Assembly: GCA_964522095.1 (NCBI GenBank)
Contig: CAZFSO010000056.1
Location: forward strand, 1 to 14,453
DNA length: 14,453 nt
From: UBA6054 sp964522095
Lineage (GTDB): Bacteria > Planctomycetota > Phycisphaerae > Phycisphaerales > UBA1924
Reading direction: 5' to 3'
Shown here in pieces: positions 6,797 to 13,565 of the stretch (positions are counted from its first letter, which is position 1; every line of letters begins with the position of its first letter). The notes under the pieces are model-generated. The model was not told the origin of the DNA and did no database searches. It saw only the letters and a program-made list of their open reading frames with translations. Position numbers and translations under genes: made by a program.

Positions 6797-6802
6797 GCCA
6801 AG

Positions 6803-8290
6803 ATGCTGTCCCACCCTTGCCGTCTCGGCCTTCTGACCGCCGCGTCCTGCTGCGCCCTCGCCGCGGCCGAGCCGGTGTCGGCGGCCCGGTTCGGGGCCGA
6901 TTTTCTTTCCGGCCGGGCGTCGGTGCTGATCATCGGTGATTCCACCAACAACCCGCGCGGGGCGGGCAACTTCGTGCCGTACTACGAGGCGATCCTGCGA
7001 GAACTCCCGGTCGGCACGCCGGTCTGCGGTTTCCGCGTCTCGGGTTCGACCGGCAACACCGCCGTCAACCATTACGTTCGGTTCGCCGGCGGCTCCACCG
7101 GTCAGATGGTCGAGGGCGGCATCCGTCCGAAAACCCCGTCGGCGCCGGTCACGGGATCGGCGTACGCGCCCCCGGGTTACCGGAACCAGTTCCAGATCGT
7201 CCCCGGAGGCTCGCTGCCGAGCACTCGGTTTATCGCCATGGGGATGACCAACTTCGACGAGATCTCGCCCGCCGCGGTGCGGGCGTGGGCGGGCGAGGAC
7301 GTCACGATCCGCACGCCGTTTGTGGTCTCGCCCGACGGCACGACCTTGCCCCGGCTGTCGATGCGCCTGCTCAGCGACCATGAGGGCTTGGCCGGGAACG
7401 CCGTGCACGCCTTCTCGGCGGCGCCTCTCCGGGACCTCGACCTGCCGCGGACCCATTGGGGGCTGCACGCCGTGGACGCCGAGTTCGCCAGCCCGCAGAC
7501 GACCCGGATCGGTGTCCAGTTCGGGGGCGACAGTGACGCCGACGACGCGGCCGAGGGGGGCCGAGTCGTTTCCTGGTGCGACCACATCGTCTTCTCGCCG
7601 GCGTACCGGGGCACCGATCGGGGTCTTTACCTGGACAGCGTCTCGATCGGCGGTTTCTCGGCCTTCGACCACGCCGCCACGCTCGGGACCGAGTCGCTCG
7701 CGGCGTACATGAAGATGGCCCCGCGCCCTGCGAACTGGGTCATGGTCTGGCTGGGCCAGAACACGGAGATCGACGAGTGGAACGGCAGCATGCTCCCCGC
7801 GTTCGCGGAGCGCATCGAGGCGATCGCCGACACGGCCATCGCGGCGGCTGCGCACGCCGGACAGCCCGAGCCGTCCGTCGTGCTGGTGGTGCCGCCGCTC
7901 GCTTCGGGCAGTCATCCCGCGCGACGCTTCACCGCGATGGGCGAGGCGTGCGCCGACCTCGCGCACGCCCGCGGGTGGGAGGTCGTCGACCTGCACGCAT
8001 GGGTCGGCTCGTCGCTGCGGGACGTCGACGAGGCGTTCACCGGCGACGGGGTGCACCCCTCACTGCCCGGCGCGACCCACGTCGCCCGCGTGCTGCTCGA
8101 CGGCCTGGCGTGCAGCAGGGCGGACTTCGACGGTGACGGGCGGCGCACCGCCTACGACCTGATCGGCTTCGTTTCCGCCTTCGCGTCGTCCGCGCCGGGC
8201 GCCGACCTGACCGGGGACGGCGTCGTCAACGTGTTCGACCTGATCGCCTTTCTGGACGAGTACGCCAGGGACTGCCCGGCCTGGGATTGA
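6803..8290 (+). CDS. Secreted SGNH-family hydrolase with GC-type dockerin-like C-terminus
   Basis: A 495-residue exported protein. Residues 1-27 are a signal peptide (LGLLTAASCCALAAA core, likely cut near VSA-A). The body carries SGNH/GDSL blocks in order: IIGDST with nucleophile Ser47, the SGSTGN glycine block (80-85), GQN (318-320) for block III, and DGVHPS (415-420) with Asp415 and His418. The DGVHP block follows a long insertion (about 95-310) rich in beta-strand-like sequence. Residues 437-491 are a dockerin-like domain bounded by Cys437 and Cys491, with two calcium loops (DFDGDGRRTAYD 441-452; DLTGDGVVNVFD 468-479). Family members are esterases or lipases; the substrate here cannot be told. 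The domain suggests cell-surface retention. ATG 6803 gives the signal peptide; the upstream open frame is not used. It ends five bases from the convergent kinase gene. Confidence 0.85.
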   Translation: MLSHPCRLGLLTAASCCALAAAEPVSAARFGADFLSGRASVLIIGDSTNNPRGAGNFVPYYEAILRELPVGTPVCGFRVSGSTGNTAVNHYVRFAGGSTGQMVEGGIRPKTPSAPVTGSAYAPPGYRNQFQIVPGGSLPSTRFIAMGMTNFDEISPAAVRAWAGEDVTIRTPFVVSPDGTTLPRLSMRLLSDHEGLAGNAVHAFSAAPLRDLDLPRTHWGLHAVDAEFASPQTTRIGVQFGGDSDADDAAEGGRVVSWCDHIVFSPAYRGTDRGLYLDSVSIGGFSAFDHAATLGTESLAAYMKMAPRPANWVMVWLGQNTEIDEWNGSMLPAFAERIEAIADTAIAAAAHAGQPEPSVVLVVPPLASGSHPARRFTAMGEACADLAHARGWEVVDLHAWVGSSLRDVDEAFTGDGVHPSLPGATHVARVLLDGLACSRADFDGDGRRTAYDLIGFVSAFASSAPGADLTGDGVVNVFDLIAFLDEYARDCPAWD

Positions 8291-8295
8291 GCGTC

Positions 8296-9015
8296 TCACC
8301 ACTCAACCGTGTCGAGGTAACGGCACAGGTGCCAGGCGGTGGGGTAGCGCTTGTGGATGAGCGTGCGCTTCAGGCCGCAGCAGATCGACTTGACGATGGG
8401 CGGCTGGCCGGCGTACGCCGCGCGCCCGCCCACGGCGTCGTAGAAGATCCGCACCAGGTCGCACACGTCCTCGGCGATGTTCCAGTTGGCCGCCTTGCCC
8501 CGGTCGTAGAGGTCCACGAGTTTGACCTGGAAGTGGATGCCCCGTCGGCGCACCAGCACGTTGGCGGCGTGCAGGTCGCCGTGGTACTCGCGCCGCTCGT
8601 GCATGCTCGCCAGGCCGCCGGCGATGGCGTAGAGCAGGTGCAGCGCCTCGAACACCGGGAGGCGCCCGCCCGGCGCGGACGCCACGTAGTCGGGCAGCAG
8701 GCGGCCCTCGACGAACTCGGAGATGAGCACCGTGACAGGCCGGCCCCGCAGGCGGACCGACTCGGCGTGGTGGTACTGCGTGACGATCGGGCAGTCGCGC
8801 AGGCGTTCGAGCTTGCGGGCGTAGTAGACCGCCGCCTTGTCCTTCTCGTTGCGCTCCGGGAAGAAGAGTTTGGCGGCCCGGGGCGCGTCGGTCAGGCGCT
8901 CGGTGACGAGGTAGACCTCGCCCTCCCAGCCCGAGCCGATGAACCGGTCGACGCGGTACTTGCCGGCGAGGATGCGCCCGGGCGTGATCCCGAACTGCGA
9001 GGCGTGCTGGTTCAC
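8296..9015 (-). CDS. Atypical serine/threonine protein kinase-like protein
   Basis: A 239-residue single-domain, cytoplasmic kinase-like protein. It has a Gly-rich loop GSGWEGEV (27-34), a VAIK-type Lys49 (RAAKLFF), and HGDLHAAN (145-152) with putative catalytic Asp147 and metal-binding Asn152. VDLYD at 167-171 stands where DFG is usual, so Asp168 is kept but Phe-Gly is not. There is no APE motif and the C-lobe is short, so the activation segment is reduced. All key catalytic residues remain, so activity is possible. The target is unknown. The start is GTG at 9013-9015, overlapping the pgk stop (GTGA), which implies translational coupling. The frame is open upstream inside pgk, but that part is low-complexity Arg-rich sequence and is not real. 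It could also be a small-molecule kinase, since HGDLH is shared with aminoglycoside/choline-kinase-like folds. Confidence 0.8.
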   Translation of the reverse strand: MNQHASQFGITPGRILAGKYRVDRFIGSGWEGEVYLVTERLTDAPRAAKLFFPERNEKDKAAVYYARKLERLRDCPIVTQYHHAESVRLRGRPVTVLISEFVEGRLLPDYVASAPGGRLPVFEALHLLYAIAGGLASMHERREYHGDLHAANVLVRRRGIHFQVKLVDLYDRGKAANWNIAEDVCDLVRIFYDAVGGRAAYAGQPPIVKSICCGLKRTLIHKRYPTAWHLCRYLDTVEW

Positions 9016-10217
9016 GCGTTGTCGAGCAGATCGACGGCCTGGAAGGGCCGGCCCTCGAGCATCTCGAGGGACGCGCCGCCGCCGGTGGACACGTGGGTCA
9101 GCCGGTCGGCCACGCCGAAGGCCTCGGCGGCGGCGGCCGAGTCGCCCCCGCCCACGATCGAGGTCGCGCCCGCGTCGGTCGCGGCCGCGATGGCCTCGGC
9201 GACGGTCCGGGTGCCGACGCGGAACGGGCGCCACTCGAACACGCCCATCGGGCCGTTCCAGACGATGGTCCTGGACGACCCGATGACCTGGGCGTACTTC
9301 AGGCGCGTCTTGGGGCCGATGTCCAGGCCCATGAAGCCCGGCCGGATGTGGCCCTCGAACTCCTCGATGTCGCCGACCGACTCGCTGAACACGGTCGAGC
9401 AGACGTGGTCCTGGGGCAGGTGCAGTTCGGTCTTCGACGCGCCGGCGAGATCGAGGATGCGCTTGGCGTCGTCGAGGCGGTCGGCCTCCACGCGCGAGTC
9501 GCCGACCTGGTGGCCCAGGGCGCTCAGGAAGGTGTAGGCCATGGCGCCGCCGACCAGGATGTGGTCGGCCTTGGGCAGCAGGTGCTCGATGGCGGGGAGT
9601 TTGTCGGAGACCTTGGCCCCGCCCAGGACCAGGGTGAACGGGCGCTCGGGGCTGGCCAGGGCCTCGGAGAGGTAGCGGATCTCCTTCTCGACGAGGAAGC
9701 CGCTGACGCGGGGCTTGCCGGTCATCATGCGGGGCACGGCGACCATGGAGGCGTCGGCGCGGTGGCAGGTGCCGAAGGCGTCGTTGACGTACACGTCGGC
9801 GTACGACGCGAGGCGCCCGGCGAAGGCGGGGTCGCCCGCCTTCTCGCCCTTGTGGAAGCGCAGGTTCTCGAGCAGCAGCACGCCCCCGTTGGGCAGGCGC
9901 TCGACGGCCTGGGCCGCGGCGTCGTCCGTGCAGTCGTTCGAGGGGAACCCGACCGGCACGCCGAGGATCTCCGCGAGGCGCTCGGCGACGGGGCGCAGGG
10001 AGTGCGCCGGCTCGTGGCCGGTCCCCTCGGGGCGTCCGAGGTGGCTGACGAGCACCGCCCGGCCGCCGCGGTCGATGACCGAGCGGATGGTGGGCACGGC
10101 GGCCCGGACGCGTCGGTCGTCGCCGATGGCGCCGTCCTTGATGGGGACGTTGAAGTCGACCCGGATCAGCACGCGCTTGCCTGCGACGTCGACGCCGGCG
10201 ATGGTGTTCTTGGGCAT
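9012..10217 (-). CDS. pgk: Phosphoglycerate kinase
   Basis: A full-length 401-residue enzyme catalysing ATP formation from 1,3-bisphosphoglycerate and ADP in glycolysis (reversible in gluconeogenesis). Motifs in order: RVDFNVP (19-25), SHLGRP (58-63), ENLRFHKGE (117-125), YVNDAFGTCHRADAS (143-157), GGAKVSDK (199-206), GLDIGPKT (297-304), WNGPMGVFE (320-328), GGGDSAAA (356-363) and STGGGASLEMLEG (377-389), which together cover both substrate-binding lobes. The frame extends upstream, but ATG 10215-10217 gives the family N-terminus and has GGAG (10227-10230) nine bases before it. It lies 61 bases downstream of atpH on the same strand, where atpA is normally found. Its TGA overlaps the GTG of the kinase-like gene. 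Confidence 0.97.
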   Translation of the reverse strand: MPKNTIAGVDVAGKRVLIRVDFNVPIKDGAIGDDRRVRAAVPTIRSVIDRGGRAVLVSHLGRPEGTGHEPAHSLRPVAERLAEILGVPVGFPSNDCTDDAAAQAVERLPNGGVLLLENLRFHKGEKAGDPAFAGRLASYADVYVNDAFGTCHRADASMVAVPRMMTGKPRVSGFLVEKEIRYLSEALASPERPFTLVLGGAKVSDKLPAIEHLLPKADHILVGGAMAYTFLSALGHQVGDSRVEADRLDDAKRILDLAGASKTELHLPQDHVCSTVFSESVGDIEEFEGHIRPGFMGLDIGPKTRLKYAQVIGSSRTIVWNGPMGVFEWRPFRVGTRTVAEAIAAATDAGATSIVGGGDSAAAAEAFGVADRLTHVSTGGGASLEMLEGRPFQAVDLLDNA

Positions 10218-10278
10218 GGCTGGGGGCTCCTGTGTGCAGGGCCGCCCCGGCCCCATGGCGGCGGGGGACGGCGGGGGA

Positions 10279-10878
10279 TCACTCCTGGCCGAGGATGTCC
10301 CGGGCCTTGGCGCGGACCGAGCCGCCCTGGGAGAGCAGGCGGTCGCGCATGCGGTTGAGTTCGGCGCGGAGCGAGGCGTCGATGAGCCGGTCGCCCATTC
10401 GGAACTTCACGCCGCCGATCATGGTCGAGTCGGTGTAGGGGTGCACCACGACCTCCTTGCCCATCGCGTCGGCGAGGCGCCGCTTGATGGCGTCCAGGTC
10501 GGGCTGGGAGATCGGGGCGGCGGTGAACACGTCGACCTCGACGCGCCCGAAGCGCTCCTGGACGAGCATGTCCAGGGCGGCGGTGACCGGCGCCAGGTGC
10601 GACAGGCGGCCCTTGCGGTTGAGCAGGCGCAGGAACGAGAGGGTGGTCTCGTCGACGCGACCGCCCAGGGTGGTCACGAGGAAGGCGTCGCGCTTGGCCG
10701 TGTCGACCAGGGGGGACGCGAGCACCTCGGAGAAGCGCTGGTCGGCCCGGGCCATCTCCAGGACGTCTTCGAGTTGCCCGAGCACCGTCTCGGCGGACCC
10801 GGCCTTCTCGGCCGCGTCGAACAGGGCCCGCGCGTAGACCTTGGCCAGGGCGTCCGGGGCGGATTCGAGCAGGGGCAT
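10279..10878 (-). CDS. atpH: ATP synthase F1 subunit delta
   Basis: A 199-residue delta (OSCP-like) subunit that joins the peripheral stalk to the top of F1. The N-terminal helical domain has VYARALFDAAEKAG (14-27) and LASPLVDTAKRDAF (53-66). The C-terminal domain has the signature MIGGVKFRMGDRLIDASL (153-170). It is slightly longer than the common ~180 residues. The ATG at 10876-10878 has GGAG about nine bases upstream. It follows atpF after 75 bases and is the last ATP synthase gene in the window. pgk, not atpA, comes next, so the F1 subunits alpha, gamma, beta and epsilon must be encoded elsewhere or lost; loss is unlikely with an intact F0. Confidence 0.95.
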   Translation of the reverse strand: MPLLESAPDALAKVYARALFDAAEKAGSAETVLGQLEDVLEMARADQRFSEVLASPLVDTAKRDAFLVTTLGGRVDETTLSFLRLLNRKGRLSHLAPVTAALDMLVQERFGRVEVDVFTAAPISQPDLDAIKRRLADAMGKEVVVHPYTDSTMIGGVKFRMGDRLIDASLRAELNRMRDRLLSQGGSVRAKARDILGQE

Positions 10879-10953
10879 GGTCGCGTCTCCAGCGGGATCG
10901 GTCGGCGTCGACGGGGTCTTCAGGGGGACGGGCGGCGGGAAAAGGGGGGGGGG

Positions 10954-11532
10954 TCAGGCCTTGGCGCGGATCTCGTCCATGGACTCGTCCATCAGGCGCT
11001 GCTGGTCGGTGACGGTGACCTCGCGCTGGAGGATCTTGCCGGCCATGGCGGTGGCGATCATGACCGACTCGGCGTAGATCTCGGCCAGGGCCTGCTTCTT
11101 GGCGGCCTCGATGTCCGCCTTGGCCTTCTCGCGCATCATGCTCAGGTCGGCGTCGGCCCGGGCCTTGAGTTCGGCGGCCATCGCGTTCTGCTGGGCGCGG
11201 GTGGACTCGAGCATGCGCTGGGCCTCGGCGCGGGCCTCGGCGAGGTTGCGCTCGTACTCGTCCAGGGCGCTGCGGGCCTGACGCCGGGCCTCCTCGGCGG
11301 CCGCGATCTCGGCCTGGATCTTGGCGTTGCGCTCGTCCAGGCCCTTGGTGACCTTCGGCCAGACCAGGGTGGCCAGCACGCCGAAGACGATGGCGAACAC
11401 CGCCAGGGCGGTGAAGCCGGTGGCCAGGCCCTGCTCGACGGGTTGGATGACCGACGCGGGCTCGTCGGCCGCCAGCGCGACGCTGGCGGTCAGGGCCGGG
11501 AGGGCGAGGGCGAGGGACTTGAAGCGCGTCAT
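10954..11532 (-). CDS. atpF: ATP synthase F0 subunit b
   Basis: A 192-residue peripheral stalk subunit. Residues 1-22 look like a cleavable signal peptide (MTRFKSLALALPALTASVAL, then AADE). A membrane helix (about 38-58, TGFTALAVFAIVFGVLATLVW) follows. Then comes PKVTKGLDERNAKIQAEI, typical of subunit b, and a long charged coiled coil (66-192) rich in Ala, Glu, Arg and Lys. The C-terminal segment includes AKADIEAAKKQALAEI (137-152), where b contacts delta. The ATG at 11530-11532 has GGAG eight bases upstream. Only one b gene is present, suggesting a b2 homodimer. It lies between atpE and atpH. Confidence 0.95.
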   Translation of the reverse strand: MTRFKSLALALPALTASVALAADEPASVIQPVEQGLATGFTALAVFAIVFGVLATLVWPKVTKGLDERNAKIQAEIAAAEEARRQARSALDEYERNLAEARAEAQRMLESTRAQQNAMAAELKARADADLSMMREKAKADIEAAKKQALAEIYAESVMIATAMAGKILQREVTVTDQQRLMDESMDEIRAKA

Positions 11533-11602
11533 GGGGATGGCTCCGTTTCGTGGATGCGAAGGCCCGGCCGGGCGTTTCCGTCCGGCCGGGTCGTGGACCG
11601 GA

Positions 11603-11914
11603 TCAGGCCAGCAGCGCGACGACGATGGCGAACAGCGTGGCGCCTTCGATGAGGGCCGCGGCCAGGATCATGTTGGTGCCGATGGTGCCGGAGGCCTCGG
11701 GCTGGCGGGCGATGGACTCCAGGGCGGCCTTGCCGACCATGCCGATGCCCACGGCGCCGCCGATGACGGCCAGGCCGGCGCCGAGGACGGCCAGGCCCTT
11801 GCCGAGGTTCTCAACCGGGGCGGCGATGAGTTCGGCATCCTGGGCCATGGCGGTGGCGGGGCCGAGCAGGGCGAGGGCGCCGGTGGCCAGGGCGACGTTC
11901 TTGAGGATCTTCAT
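11603..11914 (-). CDS. atpE: ATP synthase F0 subunit c (with signal peptide)
   Basis: A 103-residue rotor-ring subunit. Residues 1-24 form a signal peptide (ALATGALALLGPATAMA, cut before QD), leaving a mature chain of about 79 residues, the normal size. Helix 1 is Gly/Ala-rich (about 40-61), the cytoplasmic loop is ESIARQPEASG (66-76) with the conserved RQP, and helix 2 carries the ion-binding Glu90 in ALIEGATLFAIVVALL. Gly follows Glu90, and no Gln is seen at the helix-1 position that marks Na+-binding rings, so proton coupling is likely. The reading frame is open far upstream, but ATG 11912-11914 gives the signal peptide. The long 146-base leader with two hairpins before it sets it apart from its neighbours, in keeping with the high expression c needs. 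Confidence 0.95.
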   Translation of the reverse strand: MKILKNVALATGALALLGPATAMAQDAELIAAPVENLGKGLAVLGAGLAVIGGAVGIGMVGKAALESIARQPEASGTIGTNMILAAALIEGATLFAIVVALLA

Positions 11915-11940
11915 GGGTGTACCCGGTTCCTTTGTCAAAT

Positions 11941-11959
11941 GGGCGGTCTTGCGCCGCCC
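11941..11959. repeat. Hairpin in the atpE leader (near the start codon)
   Basis: GGGCGG and CCGCCC pair around a seven-base loop. The hairpin lies 27 bases before the atpE ATG in the atpB-atpE gap, just upstream of the AAAGGA stretch that may serve as ribosome site. On the message it could stabilise or expose that site, or be an RNA processing signal. Confidence 0.35.
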
Positions 11960-11990
11960 GTGCGGTGTTGGTGCGGGGAGTGTCCATCGT

Positions 11991-12006
11991 TGGTCCTCGC
12001 GGACCA
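11991..12006. repeat. Hairpin in the atpE leader (distal)
   Basis: TGGTCC-TCGC-GGACCA is a perfect six-pair stem with a four-base loop. It is the second hairpin in the atpB-atpE gap, about 55 bases after the atpB stop. It has no T-run, so it is not a classic terminator. Confidence 0.35.
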
Positions 12007-12060
12007 GCCATGGCCTCCGGCGCCTCCCCGCGGTGCCCGAGGCCCAACCTGCATTGCGGC

Positions 12061-12996
12061 TCACGCGTGTGCGTGCGGGAGCCCGTGATCCGTGATGTGC
12101 GCCGCGTCGGCGTGCGGGATCGGCGCGCCGTGGTCGGTGTGGTCGTGGTGCTCGAGCAGCGAGACGAACACCGTGCTGAGGAACATGAACACGTAGGCCT
12201 GGAGGAACGCGATGAACAGTTCCAGGAAGTAGATCGCGATCGTGCCCAGCATCGCCACCACGCCCACGGGGATGCCGATGGCCGTCGCCGAGGTGAACCC
12301 GTCGGCCGCGAAGCCCAGCAGCACCGCCACCAGGATGTGGCCCGCCGTCATGTTCGCGAACAGACGGATGGCCAGCGCCGCCGGCTTGATCAGGGTGCCC
12401 AGGACCTCCAGCGGCACGATGATCGGCCAGACGAAGATCGGCGCCTCGGCCGTCAGGTGCTTGAGGTAGCCCCGCAGGCCCAGTTCCCGCACGCCCGAGA
12501 GGTTGATGACCACCGCCGAGATCAGGGCCAGCACGCCCGTGACGTAGATGGACTGCGTCGCGGTGCCGCCGATCCACGCCCGGTGGGCCTCGACGTTCTC
12601 CCGGAACAGCAGGTTGTGCATGTCCAGCAGCGGGACCATGCCCAGGAGGTTGTTGACCAGGATGAAGAAGAACAGCGTCCAGAGGAATGGCGCCATCCGG
12701 TCGGCCCGCTTGCCGAGCAGGGGGGCGATGGTGTTGTCCTTGAGGTAGGTGCAGATGATCTCGATCATGTGCAGGAAGGGGTTGCGCGTGACGAAGCGCG
12801 CGTGGCCCTCGGACTCGGGGCCGGTGGAGACCGCCTTGGCCATCCACACGCCGACGAGCACGATGATCAGGCCCGAGAGCACCAGGTTGGTCTGCGAACT
12901 GGTCCACAGCCACCAGCCGTTGTCGGAGACCCACCACTTGTGGTTGATGACGTGCGCCACCGGGTCGGAGGCGGCGAGCGACAGACCTGAGATCAT
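12061..12996 (-). CDS. atpB: ATP synthase F0 subunit a, with His-rich tail
   Basis: A 311-residue subunit forming the proton half-channels. Membrane helices lie near 35-55, 102-122, 148-168, 187-205, 208-232 and 240-281. Essential Arg211 is in IKPAALAIRLFANMTAGH, the hallmark segment, and the downstream LELFIAFLQAYVFMFL helix is typical. The N-terminal part has FLHMIE and DNTIAPLLGK. After the last helix, residues 282-311 form a tail with nine His and several Asp (from EHHDHTDHG to LPHAHA), which standard subunit a lacks. It may bind metal or simply be a lineage trait. The ATG at 12994-12996 overlaps the stop of the AtpI-like gene (ATGA), with GGAGG ten bases upstream. An open frame further upstream is not used. 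Confidence 0.96.
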   Translation of the reverse strand: MISGLSLAASDPVAHVINHKWWVSDNGWWLWTSSQTNLVLSGLIIVLVGVWMAKAVSTGPESEGHARFVTRNPFLHMIEIICTYLKDNTIAPLLGKRADRMAPFLWTLFFFILVNNLLGMVPLLDMHNLLFRENVEAHRAWIGGTATQSIYVTGVLALISAVVINLSGVRELGLRGYLKHLTAEAPIFVWPIIVPLEVLGTLIKPAALAIRLFANMTAGHILVAVLLGFAADGFTSATAIGIPVGVVAMLGTIAIYFLELFIAFLQAYVFMFLSTVFVSLLEHHDHTDHGAPIPHADAAHITDHGLPHAHA

Positions 12997-13529
12997 GACC
13001 GGGCGCCCTCCAGCGACGCGCCGGTCCCGGCCGCGCCGCGCGAGTTGATCAGGTTGAGAACCGTGCCCACCTCGATCACCAGGCACGCCAGCAGCACGCC
13101 CAGCACGGTGAGCAGGAAGACGGGCTTGTCGAGCGCGGCGGCCTGGGTCATGCCCACCGCGATCGCCAGCGTCAGCAGCGCCCGGACCATCGAACCGGCC
13201 AGCACCGGCACGGCCCACGCCCCCGCCGGCTGGGCGGGGCGCGAGGCGAGCAGCAGCAGGGCCGCCGCGACGCCGGGCAGGGTGGCGCCAAGGGTCATCA
13301 GGCCGAGGTCAAACTCCCCGCCGCGCTGACCGGCCAGCCACCCCGCCACGCCCACGCCGGCCGCGCACACGCCGATCTGCGCCAGCGCCAGGCGGAAGAG
13401 GGGGGGTCGGGTTGGGGCGGCGGCGTCGTGCACGGGATCGGATCGCTCGTCGGATTCGGGGGACCGGCCCCCGCGTGGGGACGGGGTTTGACTGTCAGAC
13501 AGCACCCACCACGGCGGGGCGGGAACCAT
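12993..13529 (-). CDS. AtpI-like membrane protein of the ATP synthase operon
   Basis: A membrane protein of up to 178 residues lying between atpZ and atpB. Four hydrophobic helices are visible at about 43-66, 74-94, 103-128 and 136-160, as in AtpI/UncI proteins, which help c-ring assembly or ion supply. Sequence identity to the family cannot be judged by eye, so the name rests on topology and position. The start is uncertain. ATG 13527-13529 has no ribosome site and gives a Pro/Ser/Arg-rich N-terminus (1-40). GTG 13431-13433 would remove 32 such residues but also lacks a clear ribosome site. Its TGA overlaps the atpB ATG, pointing to coupled translation. The gap to atpZ is 36 bases. Confidence 0.7.
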   Translation of the reverse strand: MVPAPPWWVLSDSQTPSPRGGRSPESDERSDPVHDAAAPTRPPLFRLALAQIGVCAAGVGVAGWLAGQRGGEFDLGLMTLGATLPGVAAALLLLASRPAQPAGAWAVPVLAGSMVRALLTLAIAVGMTQAAALDKPVFLLTVLGVLLACLVIEVGTVLNLINSRGAAGTGASLEGARS

Positions 13530-13565
13530 AGGGGGCGCAACGCGATTCGGCGAGGGCGTCGGGCA

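Noticed and set aside
6248..6802. Upstream extension of the SGNH hydrolase frame
   Set aside because: It would bury the signal peptide 185 residues inside the protein and overlap the whole stress gene on the other strand. ATG 6803 fits a secreted protein.
8286..8306. TTGAG...CTCAA inverted repeat between the convergent SGNH and kinase genes
   Set aside because: Only five weak pairs, no T-run, and mostly within coding sequence; not credible as a terminator.
9093..11652. Two long plus-strand frames (9093-10358, 9715-11652) opposite pgk, atpH and atpF
   Set aside because: Antisense shadows of strongly conserved genes, made of Gly/Val/His/Asp repeats with no motif.
11960..12047. Possible small ORF in the atpB-atpE gap (minus strand, from about 12010)
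   Set aside because: No ribosome site and no independent stop: the frame runs out of phase into atpE. It is more likely part of a structured leader.
13492..13502. CTGTCAGACAG palindrome upstream of the second possible AtpI-like start
   Set aside because: Too short and lies inside the longer reading frame; it does not settle the start codon or show an operator.
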